NCBI GenBank assembly: GCA_029216955.1
Contig: JANAVB010003400.1
Coordinates: 13,289,539 to 13,353,538 of the forward strand
Reading direction: 5' to 3'
Source of the DNA: Iris pallida
Lineage: Eukaryota; Streptophyta; Magnoliopsida; Asparagales; Iridaceae
Length of the DNA: 64,000 nucleotides
How positions within the stretch are numbered: the stretch's first letter is position 1; the number at the start of each line of letters is the position of its first letter. Positions 46,791-57,929 of the stretch are shown here, one piece after another. A program made the position numbers and the translations under genes. Below the pieces are notes generated by a model. The model made no database searches. It was not told the DNA's origin and saw nothing but the letters and a program-made list of their open reading frames with translations.

Positions 46791-48083
46791 ATGGCACCTA
46801 AGGGATTTAACCCCTTCAAGAGGAAGAAGACAAACAATCCCAGTGAGGAAGGTTCATCTTCGAATCCACCCACGGATTCCCTCTTTTTGCCAGTCCAATC
46901 TAGCGATGGCGCGTTCGACGGGTTTTACTTTCAAACCCTAGATCAAGCCCTACTGTGGTATGGAGATTTTTCCATGAGATCGATATGCACAGGCGCTCCC
47001 ATCAAGTGGACTATATTTCCAGAACACCGACCTTTCTTTGAGGCATTAGGGTTACAATATTTTGTTAAACTCTGTTTCCCCGTAGCAACTAATGCCATTA
47101 GACTGTTCTACTGCAATATCATATTAAACACGTTTGATGTAAGCACTCGTGTTGGAGGATTAGATATCAATTTCAATGATATTATCTTAGCGGAAATCCT
47201 TGGTATTCCCAACGAAGGTGAACCGCTTGTTGATATCACTGAATTTGATTTCCCCGACGGCACGACACTTACTAGTTTCAAAGCGGAACTCTGTGCACCT
47301 GATCAAGTTCGCTCTGGAAAGTTCAAGGCAAACAACTTGAACTTGTTTAATTATGAATTGTACCGTATCATTTACTCCACTCTCCTTCCGAAGTCTACTT
47401 CGAAGGATGATGTCACGTCTCTTGAATTATCTGCTATGTATCACATTCTTAAGGGGATTCCATTTTCTGCCCCTAAGACCATTATTCAGATGATGGGACG
47501 TTGTCGTGCAAGATATAGAAATCTCTCTTACGCGATGATTCTCCCACGCATCTTCCAGCGTTTCGATATTGATTTATCTACTTGTACTCAAGACCCTGAG
47601 CCCAAGTTTCTCAAGTTATCTCGTCGCAGTATGACTGCTGCTGCTCCTCCTACTGCTCCACCTCCTTCTCCTCCTCAGCAGTATGCTATGACATTTGAGG
47701 GCATACACCAACACCTTTCAGATTTGCACGTCTCGATGACGGACATGGCTCGCGAACGTGAGTTCCGCGACGTCACCCGTTATCAGGCGATTGCAAATTC
47801 TTTAGCTGATCTTCGATTTGCCCAGACTGGAAATTCTGCCGATTCTATTTCTAGAGATCCAGCTTTCTCTGGTTACCACTGTGAGGATGAGGCTGTTCAT
47901 GCCTACTTTCAGCCCGGTAACGCATATGATTGGTACCGTTCTGACCGTGCTCCTCCTAGAGACTATGTCGGTGAGTTTTACACTGGTGCTCCTCTTCACC
48001 CTTCTGGCGCGGGTACCTCTGCAGCTGGTCCTTCAGGACATGCTGGTCATGCTGATGATGATGATGAGGAGGAGGAGTTATGA
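46791..48083 (+). CDS. Extra 3' ORF of the SIRE element (envelope-position ORF)
   Basis: A 430-codon frame starts at ATG 46791 (MAPKGFNPFKRKK) and is uninterrupted, unlike gag-pol. The frame is open further upstream to 46446, but the internal ATG follows a likely untranslated leader. The protein has a basic N-terminus, then FFEALGLQYFVKLCF, AIRLFYCNIIL and DINFNDIILAEILGIPNEGE, a pattern I associate with the putative plant transposon protein family (Transposase_32) found in several retroelements. A Pro-rich linker (residues about 280-295) and an acidic tail (DDDDEEEEL) follow. No signal peptide or membrane segment is evident in the 430-residue form, so it is not a classical envelope protein. 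Function unknown. Confidence 0.75.
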   Translation: MAPKGFNPFKRKKTNNPSEEGSSSNPPTDSLFLPVQSSDGAFDGFYFQTLDQALLWYGDFSMRSICTGAPIKWTIFPEHRPFFEALGLQYFVKLCFPVATNAIRLFYCNIILNTFDVSTRVGGLDINFNDIILAEILGIPNEGEPLVDITEFDFPDGTTLTSFKAELCAPDQVRSGKFKANNLNLFNYELYRIIYSTLLPKSTSKDDVTSLELSAMYHILKGIPFSAPKTIIQMMGRCRARYRNLSYAMILPRIFQRFDIDLSTCTQDPEPKFLKLSRRSMTAAAPPTAPPPSPPQQYAMTFEGIHQHLSDLHVSMTDMAREREFRDVTRYQAIANSLADLRFAQTGNSADSISRDPAFSGYHCEDEAVHAYFQPGNAYDWYRSDRAPPRDYVGEFYTGAPLHPSGAGTSAAGPSGHAGHADDDDEEEEL

Positions 48084-48626
48084 TATGTTGATTTTTGAGA
48101 CTTAGACATTATCTACTGTATACTTGGAAATGCTCCAACATTCCAAGTTTTTCTATCTTTTTAGACTTTATTATCAGTATTTATTTTGAGGACTTGTACT
48201 GGATTTATTTTATTGATGTCTTCTGAACATCCTTTTTATCTTTATGAGATGCGTAGTTTATGGTTCACATCAGTTTATTTATTTATTTCTAGCATCTTTA
48301 TCTGCTTTAAAATTATCAACTGCCTGTGAAATAATTCTTTGTTTATTATAAACTGCCTGAGTACAAATATATGCCTGTGATGTCATTTTATATTTTCTAC
48401 CATTTATCATGATTATTTTCTTGTGTTTCTTCACTGTTTGTTATTTATGCATTGATTGTGGGGGAGTTTTACTCTTTTGCAATTATTTTGCTAAGTGACA
48501 ACGGGGGAGAAAAATAAAGATGTAACATTCTTTTGAGAAAATACAGGACATGAACAATTTTTGATTTTATTTCAAGCTTAAATGTTATATCATTCATAGT
48601 TTGTCAATTATCAAAATGGAGGAGAT
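48084..48626 (+). other. 3' untranslated region and polypurine tract of the SIRE element
   Basis: AT-rich and noncoding. It ends in the purine tract AAAATGGAGGAGAT directly before the 3' LTR. A GTGGGGGAG tract (about 48459) and ACGGGGGAGAAAAA (48499) are further purine runs, as SIRE elements often have more than one. Confidence 0.6.
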
Positions 48627-49701
48627 TGTTGGCCCATTGGTCATATGGTCAAACTGATTTTAATAATTGATCAAACTCTGTCTCGATATATGAAGCTAGT
48701 CAAGACATATCGGACTCTTGGACATGATCAAGAACAGTTATATACTCAATTCAAGACCGAAGCTATGTTTGCCTGTTCGAGTCTGTATTTCTTTGAGCAA
48801 TATATTTTTTATTTTATTGAATCTAGGAATACGTTGTACACCGAGTCGTACTGACAAATAGGCTATTCCAAAATGTTTTCAAAATGTCTTTTAAAATGTC
48901 CTTTGTTTTGAAAAATATTCATTTAAACAAAAGCTTCAAAAAGGTTTTCAAAAAGGTTTTCAAAAATTCCCAAAAACTATTTTTAAAAACCTAACATAAC
49001 CCTGACAGAACTCGGCCAGAGTTCGGCCAGAGTTCGGTTAGTGGCCGTTTTGATTTTTGAATCCTCTGGAACTTTGTCCTCCTGCAGTTACGGATTTGAC
49101 CGAGATTTCCTCATCGAATTCTGCCCGAATTCTGCCCGAATTCTGTCAGAATACTGTCTTTGTAACTCCTATAAATAGAAAAGGATTTCGATCATTTTAA
49201 CTCACTCATTCACTTTCAATCTTCTCTCTATCTAAATCTTTCAGTCTTCCAAAGAGTTTTCTTGAGCTTTAAATTTCAGATCCCAAGCCAATTACAATCC
49301 TCTAGTCGATTTGCCAGTGCGGTGCAGTCTAGAAGTTTCTGAGAGATTGTAATCAGAAGGCTTGATTGAAGAATACCTCTTCACAATTGAAGTTGGACGA
49401 GTTCTTCGTATCAAAGCTCGCGTTGTAGAAGTTGCAAGGACTTCGTAAGAAAAATTACGGTTTTGCCAATAGTGGATTCAACTGGTAGCAAGAGTTCTAC
49501 CGACTGGATTAGTCCTCAACAGAGGAAAACCAGTATACATCGCTGTCTTTGTGTTTGCTTTCTTATCTCTGCCTTTACATTATTTAGTTGTGATTATTAT
49601 TCTGTGATCTTGCTGCTAACAATTTTTAATTAGCATATTTCCGCTGCCAATTCTATTCACCCCCTCTCTAGAGTATTGTGCTTTACGATTTCGTTCCTAC
49701 A
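48627..49701 (+). repeat. 3' LTR of the SIRE element
   Basis: It runs TGTTGGCCCATT...TTCGTTCCTACA, followed by AGTCT. It differs from the 5' LTR by scattered substitutions and a 12-bp tandem duplication near 48942-48965 (GGTTTTCAAAAA). Confidence 0.93.
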
Positions 49702-50154
49702 AGTCTACCATTTTTCTGTCGATGGGCAGCATATTAAACTAGGATAGCGGGAAATGACGTTCCATCTGAGGAATATGAATCGCCATCCCGTTGGAAGAAA
49801 AACTCCAACTTTCAGATAAATCTAGAATGTTGGAGTTCTTTACAGTTAGGGCATCCCCAAAGAGGAACGCGGGTTTTAGATGTATGCCCCCTAATTTACC
49901 CGAGTTCATCATGCCCAAGTGAAAGAAGAAGGATTGGTTTCTGATATCCCTCAGCCTGTCCTCAGATTGATCTTTAGTGATTTGAGCTGACACATAATCG
50001 ACCACATGGTCAAACCTCACACCCACAGCAGATTGAGCTTGACCTACCAAAAGCTCCCCCGAAGGATTGATCGACAACTTCACTGAAAAGAAAAAAAGAA
50101 AGAAGTCAGAAGATAGCCAGAGAAAACCACTTAATATTTTCTGAGCTTATGCGG

Positions 50155-50402
50155 CTCTGTTAGGTGGGTCTTTATGCGGCCCAGTTCATAAGGTGCTTAT
50201 ACGGTCATGAGACGTTTCTCTTGCGGCTCGGTCATGAGACGTCTCTCATACGGCTCGGCCATGAAGCAACTCTCTTGCGGCTCGGTCATGAAGCAACTCT
50301 CATGCGGCTCGGCCATGGAGCATCTCCCATGCGGCTCAGTCATGAGACAACTCTCATGCGGCTCAGTCATGAGACATCTTTCATGCGGCTCGGCCATGAA
50401 GC
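50155..50402 (+). repeat. 27-bp minisatellite in aORF intron 1 (copy B, left part)
   Basis: About eight units of the type CGGCTCGGTCATGAGA plus a variable tail, exactly 27 bp apart. The array continues at 59274 beyond the inserted solo LTR, whose GAAGC target duplication lies inside a unit. It is the same unit as in the LTRs of element B. Confidence 0.88.
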
Positions 50403-50640
50403 TGTAGGAACCCTAGAGGGGGGTGAATAGGGTCAAGCTAACTAATCAAGCACTTAGCACAAGCTAATGGACAATTTAAAAATATAAGTGCAAGAGAAGA
50501 AACAATAACAATACCGACACACGATATATCCTGGTATCCTCCCAAGAGGCACTCCAGTCCCGGAACTCTCTTCGACTTTAATCCACTATTTAAGTAAATA
50601 GTTACACACGAGTTTGGATCCACTATAAGAAAATATAGCA

Positions 50641-50985
50641 TTTACGGCGCGCAATTTACGGCGTACAGTTGATGCGTGTTGTAAATGACACTCTTTTACA
50701 GCATGCAAATATGTGCGCCGTAAAAGAGTTATTTTTTGTCTTTTTTACGGCATTTTTGACATGCACGTCGTAATTTAAGACTCATTTATGGCATGTATTT
50801 TTGCGCGTTGTAATTGAAGACTTATTTACGACATGCATTTTTGTGCGTTGTAATTGAAGGCTCATTTACGGCATGCATTTTTGCGTGTTGTAATTGAAGA
50901 CTCATTTACGGCATGCATATTTGTGCGTTGTAATTGAATGCTCATTTACGGCATGTATTTTTGTGTGTTGTAAATGAATGTATTT
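50641..50985. repeat. Left subterminal repeats of the CACTA element
   Basis: Direct units of about 42 to 44 bp are built on CTCATTTACGGCATGCATTT with TTGTGCGTTGTAATTGAA between them, preceded by shorter inverted TTTACGGCG motifs. The equivalent right end (57540-57913) uses TCATTTACAGCGTTCTGATG and GCGTTGTAAAAA. Such repeats are the usual binding sites for the CACTA TnpA protein. Confidence 0.8.
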
Positions 50986-51743
50986 GTTTATTAACAAAAT
51001 TTAGTTTTCCTCCTAACAAAATTTTCCCCTAAAAAAATTTAGTTTTTCTCTCAAATCTAGATTTCAAGAAAATGTTAAAATAACAGTTTCCCACCTATGT
51101 TTTCATATGAAAATGATAAAAAAAAAAAAAAAAAAAGAAAAACTGAGAAAACAGCAACACAAATCTTTTAAAAATTTAAAAAGCAAAAATCACTCTTAAA
51201 AAAGAAAAATAAAAAGAAAAACTTGAATTTTTTTTTCAAAAAAATGAAAAAAGAAAATAAAAATAAAAAATCCAAAACAAAAAACAATAAATAAATGAAT
51301 AAGATGTTTTGAAAAAAATAGTATAGAAAAATTATATTCTTAAGGGATATAATGATTATATTTTGTGGATAAATTATTTATTGAAATATATTCAATTTTT
51401 GAAAATAAATTTTTATAACATAAATTAAATATAAAAATAAAATTTTATCCTAAATTTGTGCAAAAATGAAAGATATAACAACGGTTATCAAATAAAATGG
51501 AAAACATTTAATAACTATCAATTTTATATAAAACAAAAAACTAAAAATTTAAATTTTCATCCTAAATTTAAATTTTATATCAAGGACTGTTGTGTTTGAA
51601 GACTCATCCGCGACATATTTCAGCACGTTGTGCATTTACAGCATGCTTGAGCTATATTGTGAAAGATATATATATTTTTCACGTGACTATTTCAGTTTTT
51701 CGCTTAATTTTTTTTATTCCCCATCTTTATTTTTATTCACTCT
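50986..51743. other. AT-rich filler of the CACTA element
   Basis: A/T-rich low-complexity DNA including an A run at about 51119-51136. No gene or repeat beyond poly-A/poly-T tracts is supported. Confidence 0.6.
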
Positions 51744-52630
51744 TTGAGTTTCTATATCCCGAGCCCTAATCTAGATCCTGAACTCTTCCCATTCATTCTG
51801 TCCCTCCTCATCCGTCATTGCGGACATCGCGGCCATGGCAGACCTCGGCGAGCGAAGGCTTTGTTCTCCGTAGATGAGCACTTGTTGGTGCTGACGAGTT
51901 CGTCTCCGGCGATCCGCCCTAAACTCAAAGAGTTTGGTGACGAGGGGTTTCTCCGGTCACTGACAAGCTCTTCTTCTCCTTCGATCCGAGCTCACGACGG
52001 AGCTACCGTTTCTCGGCGAAAAGCTTTGCCTGTCCAGAAGATTGTTCCACTCTTCTCCGACGATCTTAAGCTCTGGAGTCGATCGAGTCGACATCTGCGA
52101 GTAGCTCAACTCGAAGTCTCCGATCTCTGGTGAGTGTTCTCAATTCCTCTTCTTTACATTTTGATTTGTAAGATCGAGTTGATCTCAGTGAACAATTCCT
52201 CTTCTGAAAATAAGACTATGAACAATTTCTGTTTGATCTGCACACCATGTGTTCGGTCAATTGTCCGACACCATGTGAGCCATTGCCGGATATGGGGCAG
52301 GCTTGCTTATTTCTGGCTGACTGGTTGCCGAGGATGGTAGGTTTTGTGGTTGTCGATAGAATTGATAATGTTGTCTATTGAGAGGTGGTTGAATTTATCC
52401 TGGAATAGAGATTTAATGTTATTTGAGCTTATCGATGCTGAAAGTTTTTAATACTCCAATTATATCACATCCAAAGACCGATGCTTCTGGGGAATCAAAC
52501 CTTATTTCATCAAATTCAATTTCAAACAGGCAGCAAAGACATGATTCTCATCTGTCTACCAAAACGGAGCAGAAGAGAATAAATTTACAACTGCACGCAA
52601 AAGGGAGAGATTTCTCTACTTTCTTCCTCG
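51744..52630 (+). other. Possible captured gene 5' region, unrecognised
   Basis: A GC-richer patch has an open frame 51744-52133 whose end, ATCTCTG|GTGAGTG, looks like a splice donor. A second patch (52430-52630) reads as a Ser/Asn/Gln-rich frame. Neither was recognised. Base composition unlike the surrounding filler and the donor site suggest another captured host fragment. Confidence 0.35.
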
Positions 52631-52631
52631 A

Positions 52632-52961
52632 GACTTAGTCGTAATGGGCAGCCTTCCACTTCTTCATTTTCACCAAAATTGTTGGGCCGCCGCCTGCACC
52701 CTCTCTAAACGGCATCCCCATGAGGGCGAGAAGTCTCTGTGCCTCAGTGTCATTCTTTGCAGTGGTAGTGATGCATACGTCCATTCCCTTTTGCTTGCCA
52801 AGGGCTCCGTACCTGATCTCGGGGAAGATGCTCTGATCCCTCATACCAATTCTGTAATTCCCATGACCATCAAAACTGTTGGGGTTCACAACTTGGAAAT
52901 CTCTGGTCCTAGAAAACCCCAGATTGATGAGCCGATCAAGGAAGGAATACATCATCTATAA
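52632..52961 (-). pseudogene. Captured fragment of plastid ribosomal protein L5 gene
   Basis: The 106-codon frame reads [20 protein letters not shown], then [39 protein letters not shown] and [12 protein letters not shown] recognise the C-terminal half of nuclear-encoded chloroplast ribosomal protein uL5 (RPL5). An intron acceptor (TTATAG) precedes it on the minus strand, so the copy is genomic. The N-terminal exons are absent. The C-terminal tail after PFRE diverges from the usual basic end and stops at TAA. It is oriented opposite to the fimbrin fragment. Confidence 0.8.
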
Positions 52962-53652
52962 TTGAATCCATATAGGAAGTCATTACAGGAAAGTGAATAG
53001 ATATCAGTATACTAATGCCCAACAATTCTTGAAGTAAAATATAGTGGAAGCGAAAGCTTAGTCAAAATAGACCATTTACACACATTATGAATACAAAGGA
53101 GAAGCATATACAACTGAAGATGCTACACTCCGACCACAACTTCAGATTTTGTCGAGACCAAAAACGATATCAAAGAATGGTATATCAAATGTTGAAGAAA
53201 TAAATGGGGTGGGGCAATGTAGGACCTGATTAAATGATTAATACCTTTTATCCTACTGTAACTTAATAGTTTTCTACTTGTGACTTTCAAGCATATAGAA
53301 GTTACCCTCACAGCTAACTATTAGAAAAAGTGCAGATCAGGCTCTCCCTTGTAGCTTCTTACGGAAAAATGCATGTCATTTTTCTAGATAATTACAAACC
53401 CCTCTAAATATTGCACTGGCATGCTTAGTTACTGTTGCTCAAATTCCGGGGTTGGTGTGCAACTGATGACACGGTGGGGCGGAGTCTGAAACTTCGAACT
53501 GTCTTAAGCTCGGATCAAATTATAGTAATGGGACAGTAATTAAAGAAAAAAGGTCAAGGAACCTTCCAACTTGATAAAAGCATGCCAAAAATGATGGATG
53601 AAGAAAGACCAAGATATTGCTTTGGTTACCTTCAACCCTGGTCCTCTGGTGG

Positions 53653-54191
53653 GAGAAGTCGGGAAGAACCTCTCAGATGGAGAGTTTTAAGGTAATCTTG
53701 CCCATTATCCCATTTCCAACTGAAGTTCTATAATCGCCCACTATCCCATTTCCCCCACTGAAATTGAAGTGCTATAAGTTTCACTCGTCTTCATTTGCTT
53801 ATCTTTTCCCAATCAGGATAGGAACCTATCAAATGGAATATTTTTCCTAAAGCTGCTCAGTGCTGTGGAACCTAGGGTTGTAGACTGGAAACTTGTTACA
53901 AAGGGTGAAGAAGGTATGTTTGCTAGCTTTTTCGTGCTTTCACGCATAATACTTGGTTCACTTCTAGTTCAGAAATTATCCTTTTGGGCGTTCTAATGTG
54001 CTTCTTTGCTAATTGATTTTTCTCCTTCTCTTGTTTCCTACAAATAGTAGGAAATATACAATATTTCTGTTTCAATCATCTTTCTTGTGTTGGGTGCAGA
54101 CGAGGACAAGAAGTTGAATGCTACTTATATAACCAGTGTTGATAGGAAGCTCGGATGTTCTATGTTCTTGCTGCTTGAGGACATCATCGAG
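53653..54191 (+). pseudogene. Captured fragment of a fimbrin (actin-bundling protein) gene
   Basis: Three exons have intact splice sites and a consistent frame. The end of one exon reads GRTSQMESFK with donor AAG|GTAATC (53691/53692). Exon two (53818-53913) reads [20 protein letters not shown] and on to VTKGEE, between CAATCAG and GTATGTT. Exon three (54100-54191) reads [20 protein letters not shown] and ends LLLEDIIE, between GGTGCAG and GTATCAAT. These are consecutive exons of a calponin-homology domain of plant fimbrin, which crosslinks actin filaments. Everything before and after is missing. No stop occurs in the retained exons. Confidence 0.85.
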
Positions 54192-55378
54192 GTATCAATA
54201 GTACATTACAGTATACAACGTGCATGCATATACTATGCTTGTTGTCTGATTCAGCCAAGGACATATTAGACTACATATCTTGTTTTGTATTTAGCCGATC
54301 TACATCAATTTATATGGATGGGTTGTTTTACGATGTCTATAACTGGTTCATATTATCCATACTGTAAAGATCAAGATTGAATCGTAAGTCGGTCAACATC
54401 AGATCAGATAGCAGATGAAAGTACATAGTCTGCCTATTAGAATAAGGAATAAATGGTAAACAATAGAAATCGTCATTGTTTATTGAAATGAATCAATTGT
54501 AAGATATAATCAAAGCAGGGGATTAACCAATTATGAGATAAGAAGTGAAGTATGTCTGTCTCAGGTCTTACTAGTTACATGCCAAATTAATTCCAGATTT
54601 TTGTGTGTATGGAGAAAACCACTTATGGCTGGCTTGCAATTCGAGCCCAAGACCTCTCTCTTGTTACCCTTACCCGTCACCAGTTTACCAACTGGAACGC
54701 CCTGGTGGCCAAAGTAACTTCAGACTTATTTCTCTTCAACTGAAGAAACGACAGAAACTATTTTTGTGGTTTGGAAAGCAAGAAAAAGAAAGAAACTGAA
54801 AAAGTGTCCGCTGTAGAAATGCAACTCAGTTCTATATGGTCCAGTTTTCATTCCCTTCTACAGAACATGAAACCAGCCTAAGGAAATAAAATCTTTAAGA
54901 GAAAGACTTAACAGAAAGTTATAGAAGACCAGTACTTAATAGCATTCAGGAAGGTTCAATAATAACTCTAGTATTTCTATTCTTATGTTCCCTTCCAGTT
55001 CTTTATATATTCTCTCCCAAAATAGTTTCTACAAATGAACAGAGACAAAAAGAACCCACTTTTTTTTATTAACCGTACGAAATAAAGTTTTCCTCTTTCA
55101 GTATGTGGACAGCTCAATATATTTCAGCTTTATATTATACTTTTCGAAATGTGAACTCTCCTACATATTAGAGTTCAAATAATTTTATAAAAAGATATCT
55201 AGACTTAACTAATAATAATTAATATTTCCTTGGTGTATACTAAGAACTAATAGTTATTTCTTCTTACATGGTTCATTGTATGTTCCTCCGTGACATATAA
55301 GAACTCCCCGTCCCAATTTGCTTATACCGGCTAAGTAATCATGGGAAGGATGACCAGTTGACATCTATAAACCTATGA
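54192..55378. other. CACTA interior, no gene recognised
   Basis: AT-rich DNA after the fimbrin exon. The first part is probably captured fimbrin intron. No further exon, repeat or open frame could be supported. Confidence 0.5.
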
Positions 55379-55387
55379 TACATTTTG

Positions 55388-55650
55388 GAGTTATTTAGTA
55401 ATTGGGTCTTATATAATATTTATTTAGGGGTTATTTAGTAATAGGGTCTAATATAATATTTGATATTATGGTTTGGGTCTCCATATGTCCAAGTACAATG
55501 TTTGGGTCTCATATTTACCTGTTCACATCCAATTCTGTTACAAATTTGGAGACCTAAATCATATATTATGAGACCCAAACTCTATACTTACATATGGAAA
55601 TCCAAACCCTAATATCAAATATTATATGTGACCATATTACTAAATAACCC
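55388..55650. mobile_element. 263-bp MITE with 9-bp target duplication
   Basis: The ends are inverted repeats (GAGTTATTTAGTAAT at left, complement GGGTTATTTAGTAAT at right). A longer internal inverted repeat is present (GATATTATGGTTTGGGT near 55462 against the complement near 55605). It is flanked by TACATTTTG at 55379-55387 and 55651-55659. The 9-bp duplication suggests the Mutator superfamily. It is noncoding. Confidence 0.75.
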
Positions 55651-55659
55651 TACATTTTG

Positions 55660-56707
55660 GGTCCCATGTCCATGCATGATATCTATCTGACACAACATTT
55701 TCTTGAACTCGACCAATACTTTTTAGGCACCGTAAGGTTGAAAATAGGAACAAAGTCCTCTTATAACATGGGCCATCATGTGACTTTCATAGGTCAAACA
55801 CGTCATATTTAGAAAATAACTATTCTCGACCTACAACCCGTACACTCATACTTCTTAAGATTGAAATGATTAAATAGAAAAAGCTAGAGAATGTAATATA
55901 CAATCAAACAAAAAATAAACAAAATAAAGAAGAAATGGATGTGTAATGGCTGTCATATCCATAATATCCTTGGTTTCACAGGGTTTGATGCGCCTAAATA
56001 TCTGATCAAGTCTATGACCCATAACCGTGTTACTGATTCATAAGCCTAAAATGCAATCACTACAATGTTAGTCATGTGAAGAGCAACTCATTTCAGATTG
56101 TTCATATGAATCAGGTCAAAATCAAAGACCAATTTGTGCTTTGATCAAGCACCAACAAACAATTTCATCACGATCTCTCACGCATATCTGAAATCTCCAC
56201 AACTGGCTCCAAACAATTTCATTTCAGATATAGATGCAACACTATCATAAAATGCATGTATCCAGCAACATATAGATGGCACATATTCATAAATTGGAAA
56301 ACCAAAGAAAAATATAGTGACTTGTTTTGCGCTTAGCTAATTCGTAATTATCAATGTGGTAATTTAGCTTAATATTTGGGTTTTAGAAAATTTGAATTTA
56401 CTGGATTTCAGAATATTTTGGTTTGTAAGAGATTAGAAGTATTTTTTTCCAATTGCAAGTTGAGTCACCGGTAATATATCCATAAAGGGAAAAAAATGGA
56501 TACTTTGCATTAAATATCAATGAATGAAAGAAGACATTGGTCTGAACCTGCAGTGTTTGTGTTTGTCTCTGGAAGAAGGCATGCATGAATGAGGGTCCAG
56601 AATCTAATGAGGATTATTTGAAATCTTTATATAATCCAATTCTATTGGTTGGATTTGAATGCAAATTTAATTGGTCTTCATATATGAAATCTTTGCATAT
56701 GTAATCC
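55660..56707. other. CACTA interior, no gene recognised
   Basis: AT-rich sequence without a supported frame or repeat. Confidence 0.5.
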
Positions 56708-56807
56708 TTGATTTTATTTAAATGCCATCTCTTAGATTTCGTATCTTACTGTATTTTATTTAAATTCCATCGCTTAGATTCCGTATCTTACTGTTGTATT
56801 TTTGTAG

Positions 56808-56936
56808 ATCTCTTGAATATTTTCGAGGTCTTTCTTCCACAACTTTTGCTTTATCCAAATTCTTCACATCCATTGAATGGTGATGCAACAAAAATTATGT
56901 TGAAGGATGAACAACAATATGAACAAAAAGTAAAAG
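56808..56936 (+). pseudogene. Captured exon of a ubiquitin-conjugating enzyme E2 gene
   Basis: Between acceptor TTTTTGTAG and donor G|GTATTTC the frame reads [20 protein letters not shown], then [13 protein letters not shown] and QQYEQKVK. I recognise the C-terminal exon pattern of the plant UBC4/5/6-type E2 family ([17 protein letters not shown]). The catalytic cysteine lies in earlier exons that are not present. Just upstream (56710-56793) a 42-bp unit containing TTAGATTTCGTATCTTACTG is duplicated in tandem. Confidence 0.75.
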
Positions 56937-57539
56937 GTATTTCATTTTAAAAATTCCACTTGGATTCATTGAACTATCGCAAACAACTTTATTTGTTTGC
57001 TTGAAGTTTTACTAAGAATTGTACATTTACTTATTTAGTAATTATTGATCCACTAATATTAGTTTTTTTATAAATATTTTTGCATCAGTGGAGTTATGCT
57101 TAACAATGGACCTGTGGATTCTCGATCTCATCTTCTCAGCAACACGTGGACTCTTCATCGCCATCGTCGTTTTTGTTTTTGTTGGAGATTTTGTTTTTGG
57201 ATGTTTTTGTTAAGGGTGGATGGTTTATTGTTGTCAAAGACATTTGATATGGCCTATATGTTGGTTGAAGCTACTAGAACACTAATGTTACTGTGTAATA
57301 TAACTATGGATTGGAAACTATGTACTATTTGTTCGTACTTATGAATTTGTGACTTTAATTGGTTAATACGATAATTCAGTCAATTAGTTTCTATACTTTC
57401 TTTTGCTATGTTATACTTTGCTTTCTCTTTTCAAAACAATGTTAGTTTAATGAATGGGGTCAAAATTTGATATAATAAACTAAATTGTGATATTTTGTTC
57501 ATGTTGCAAATGATGCCTACAATTCGGCCGAAATTATTT
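56937..57539. other. CACTA interior, no gene recognised
   Basis: An 82-codon frame at 57096-57344 has no recognisable domain. The rest is AT-rich. Confidence 0.45.
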
Positions 57540-57929
57540 TTATCAATATTTACGACACACCAAGTATTTACGGCATTCTGCATTTACAGAGTGTGATAGG
57601 TAATCATTTACAGCATTCGCTTTTGCGTTGTAAAAAAAGTATCATTTACAGCGTTCGAATGTGCGTTGTAAAAAAAGTCATTTACAACGTTCTGATGCGT
57701 GTTGTAAAAAAGAGGTCATTTACAGCGTTCTGATGCGCATTGTAAAAGAGGGTCATTTACAGCGTTCTAATGTGCGTTGTAAAAAGTGTCATTTACAGCA
57801 TGCAAATGCGCGCCATAAATAATAGGATCATTTACGGCATGGTCTTTTACGGCACCAAAATATACGCCGTAAAAGATCATTTACGGCGCGTTTCGTGCGC
57901 CGTAAAAGATCATTTTTCTTGTAGTGATC

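Larger units (their letters stand above)
40104..49701 (+). mobile_element. SIRE/Maximus-type Ty1/copia retrotransposon
   Basis: The ends are exact: AGTCT duplications at 40099-40103 and 49702-49706, LTRs 40104-41166 and 48627-49701, primer site TGGTATCAGAGC (initiator tRNA-Met) at 41169-41180, polypurine tract AAAATGGAGGAGAT at 48613-48626. The order gag, protease, integrase, RT, RNase H is that of copia elements. Large size and an extra ORF after pol fit the SIRE/Maximus lineage. By eye the LTRs differ at about 3 to 4 percent of positions plus a 12-bp duplication. It is inserted in exon 2 of the antisense gene of element B. Confidence 0.92.
50621..57926. mobile_element. CACTA (En/Spm-type) transposon carrying host gene fragments
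   Basis: Terminal inverted repeats are CACTATAAGAAAA (50621) and the complement CACTACAAGAAAA (ending 57926). The 3-bp target duplication is ATC (50618-50620, 57927-57929). Subterminal regions are full of TTTACGGCG-type motifs in both orientations (50641-50985, 57540-57913). No TnpA or TnpD-like transposase is visible, so it is non-autonomous. The interior carries pieces of at least three unrelated host genes with intron borders, so the capture was of genomic DNA and not of cDNA. Confidence 0.92.

Noticed and set aside
50164..50430. Open frames of repeated MRLGHET-type residues (also at 25996-26301, 60354-60659)
   Set aside because: They result from a 27-bp repeat whose period is divisible by three. 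Frames are open on both strands, and the arrays are in introns and U3.
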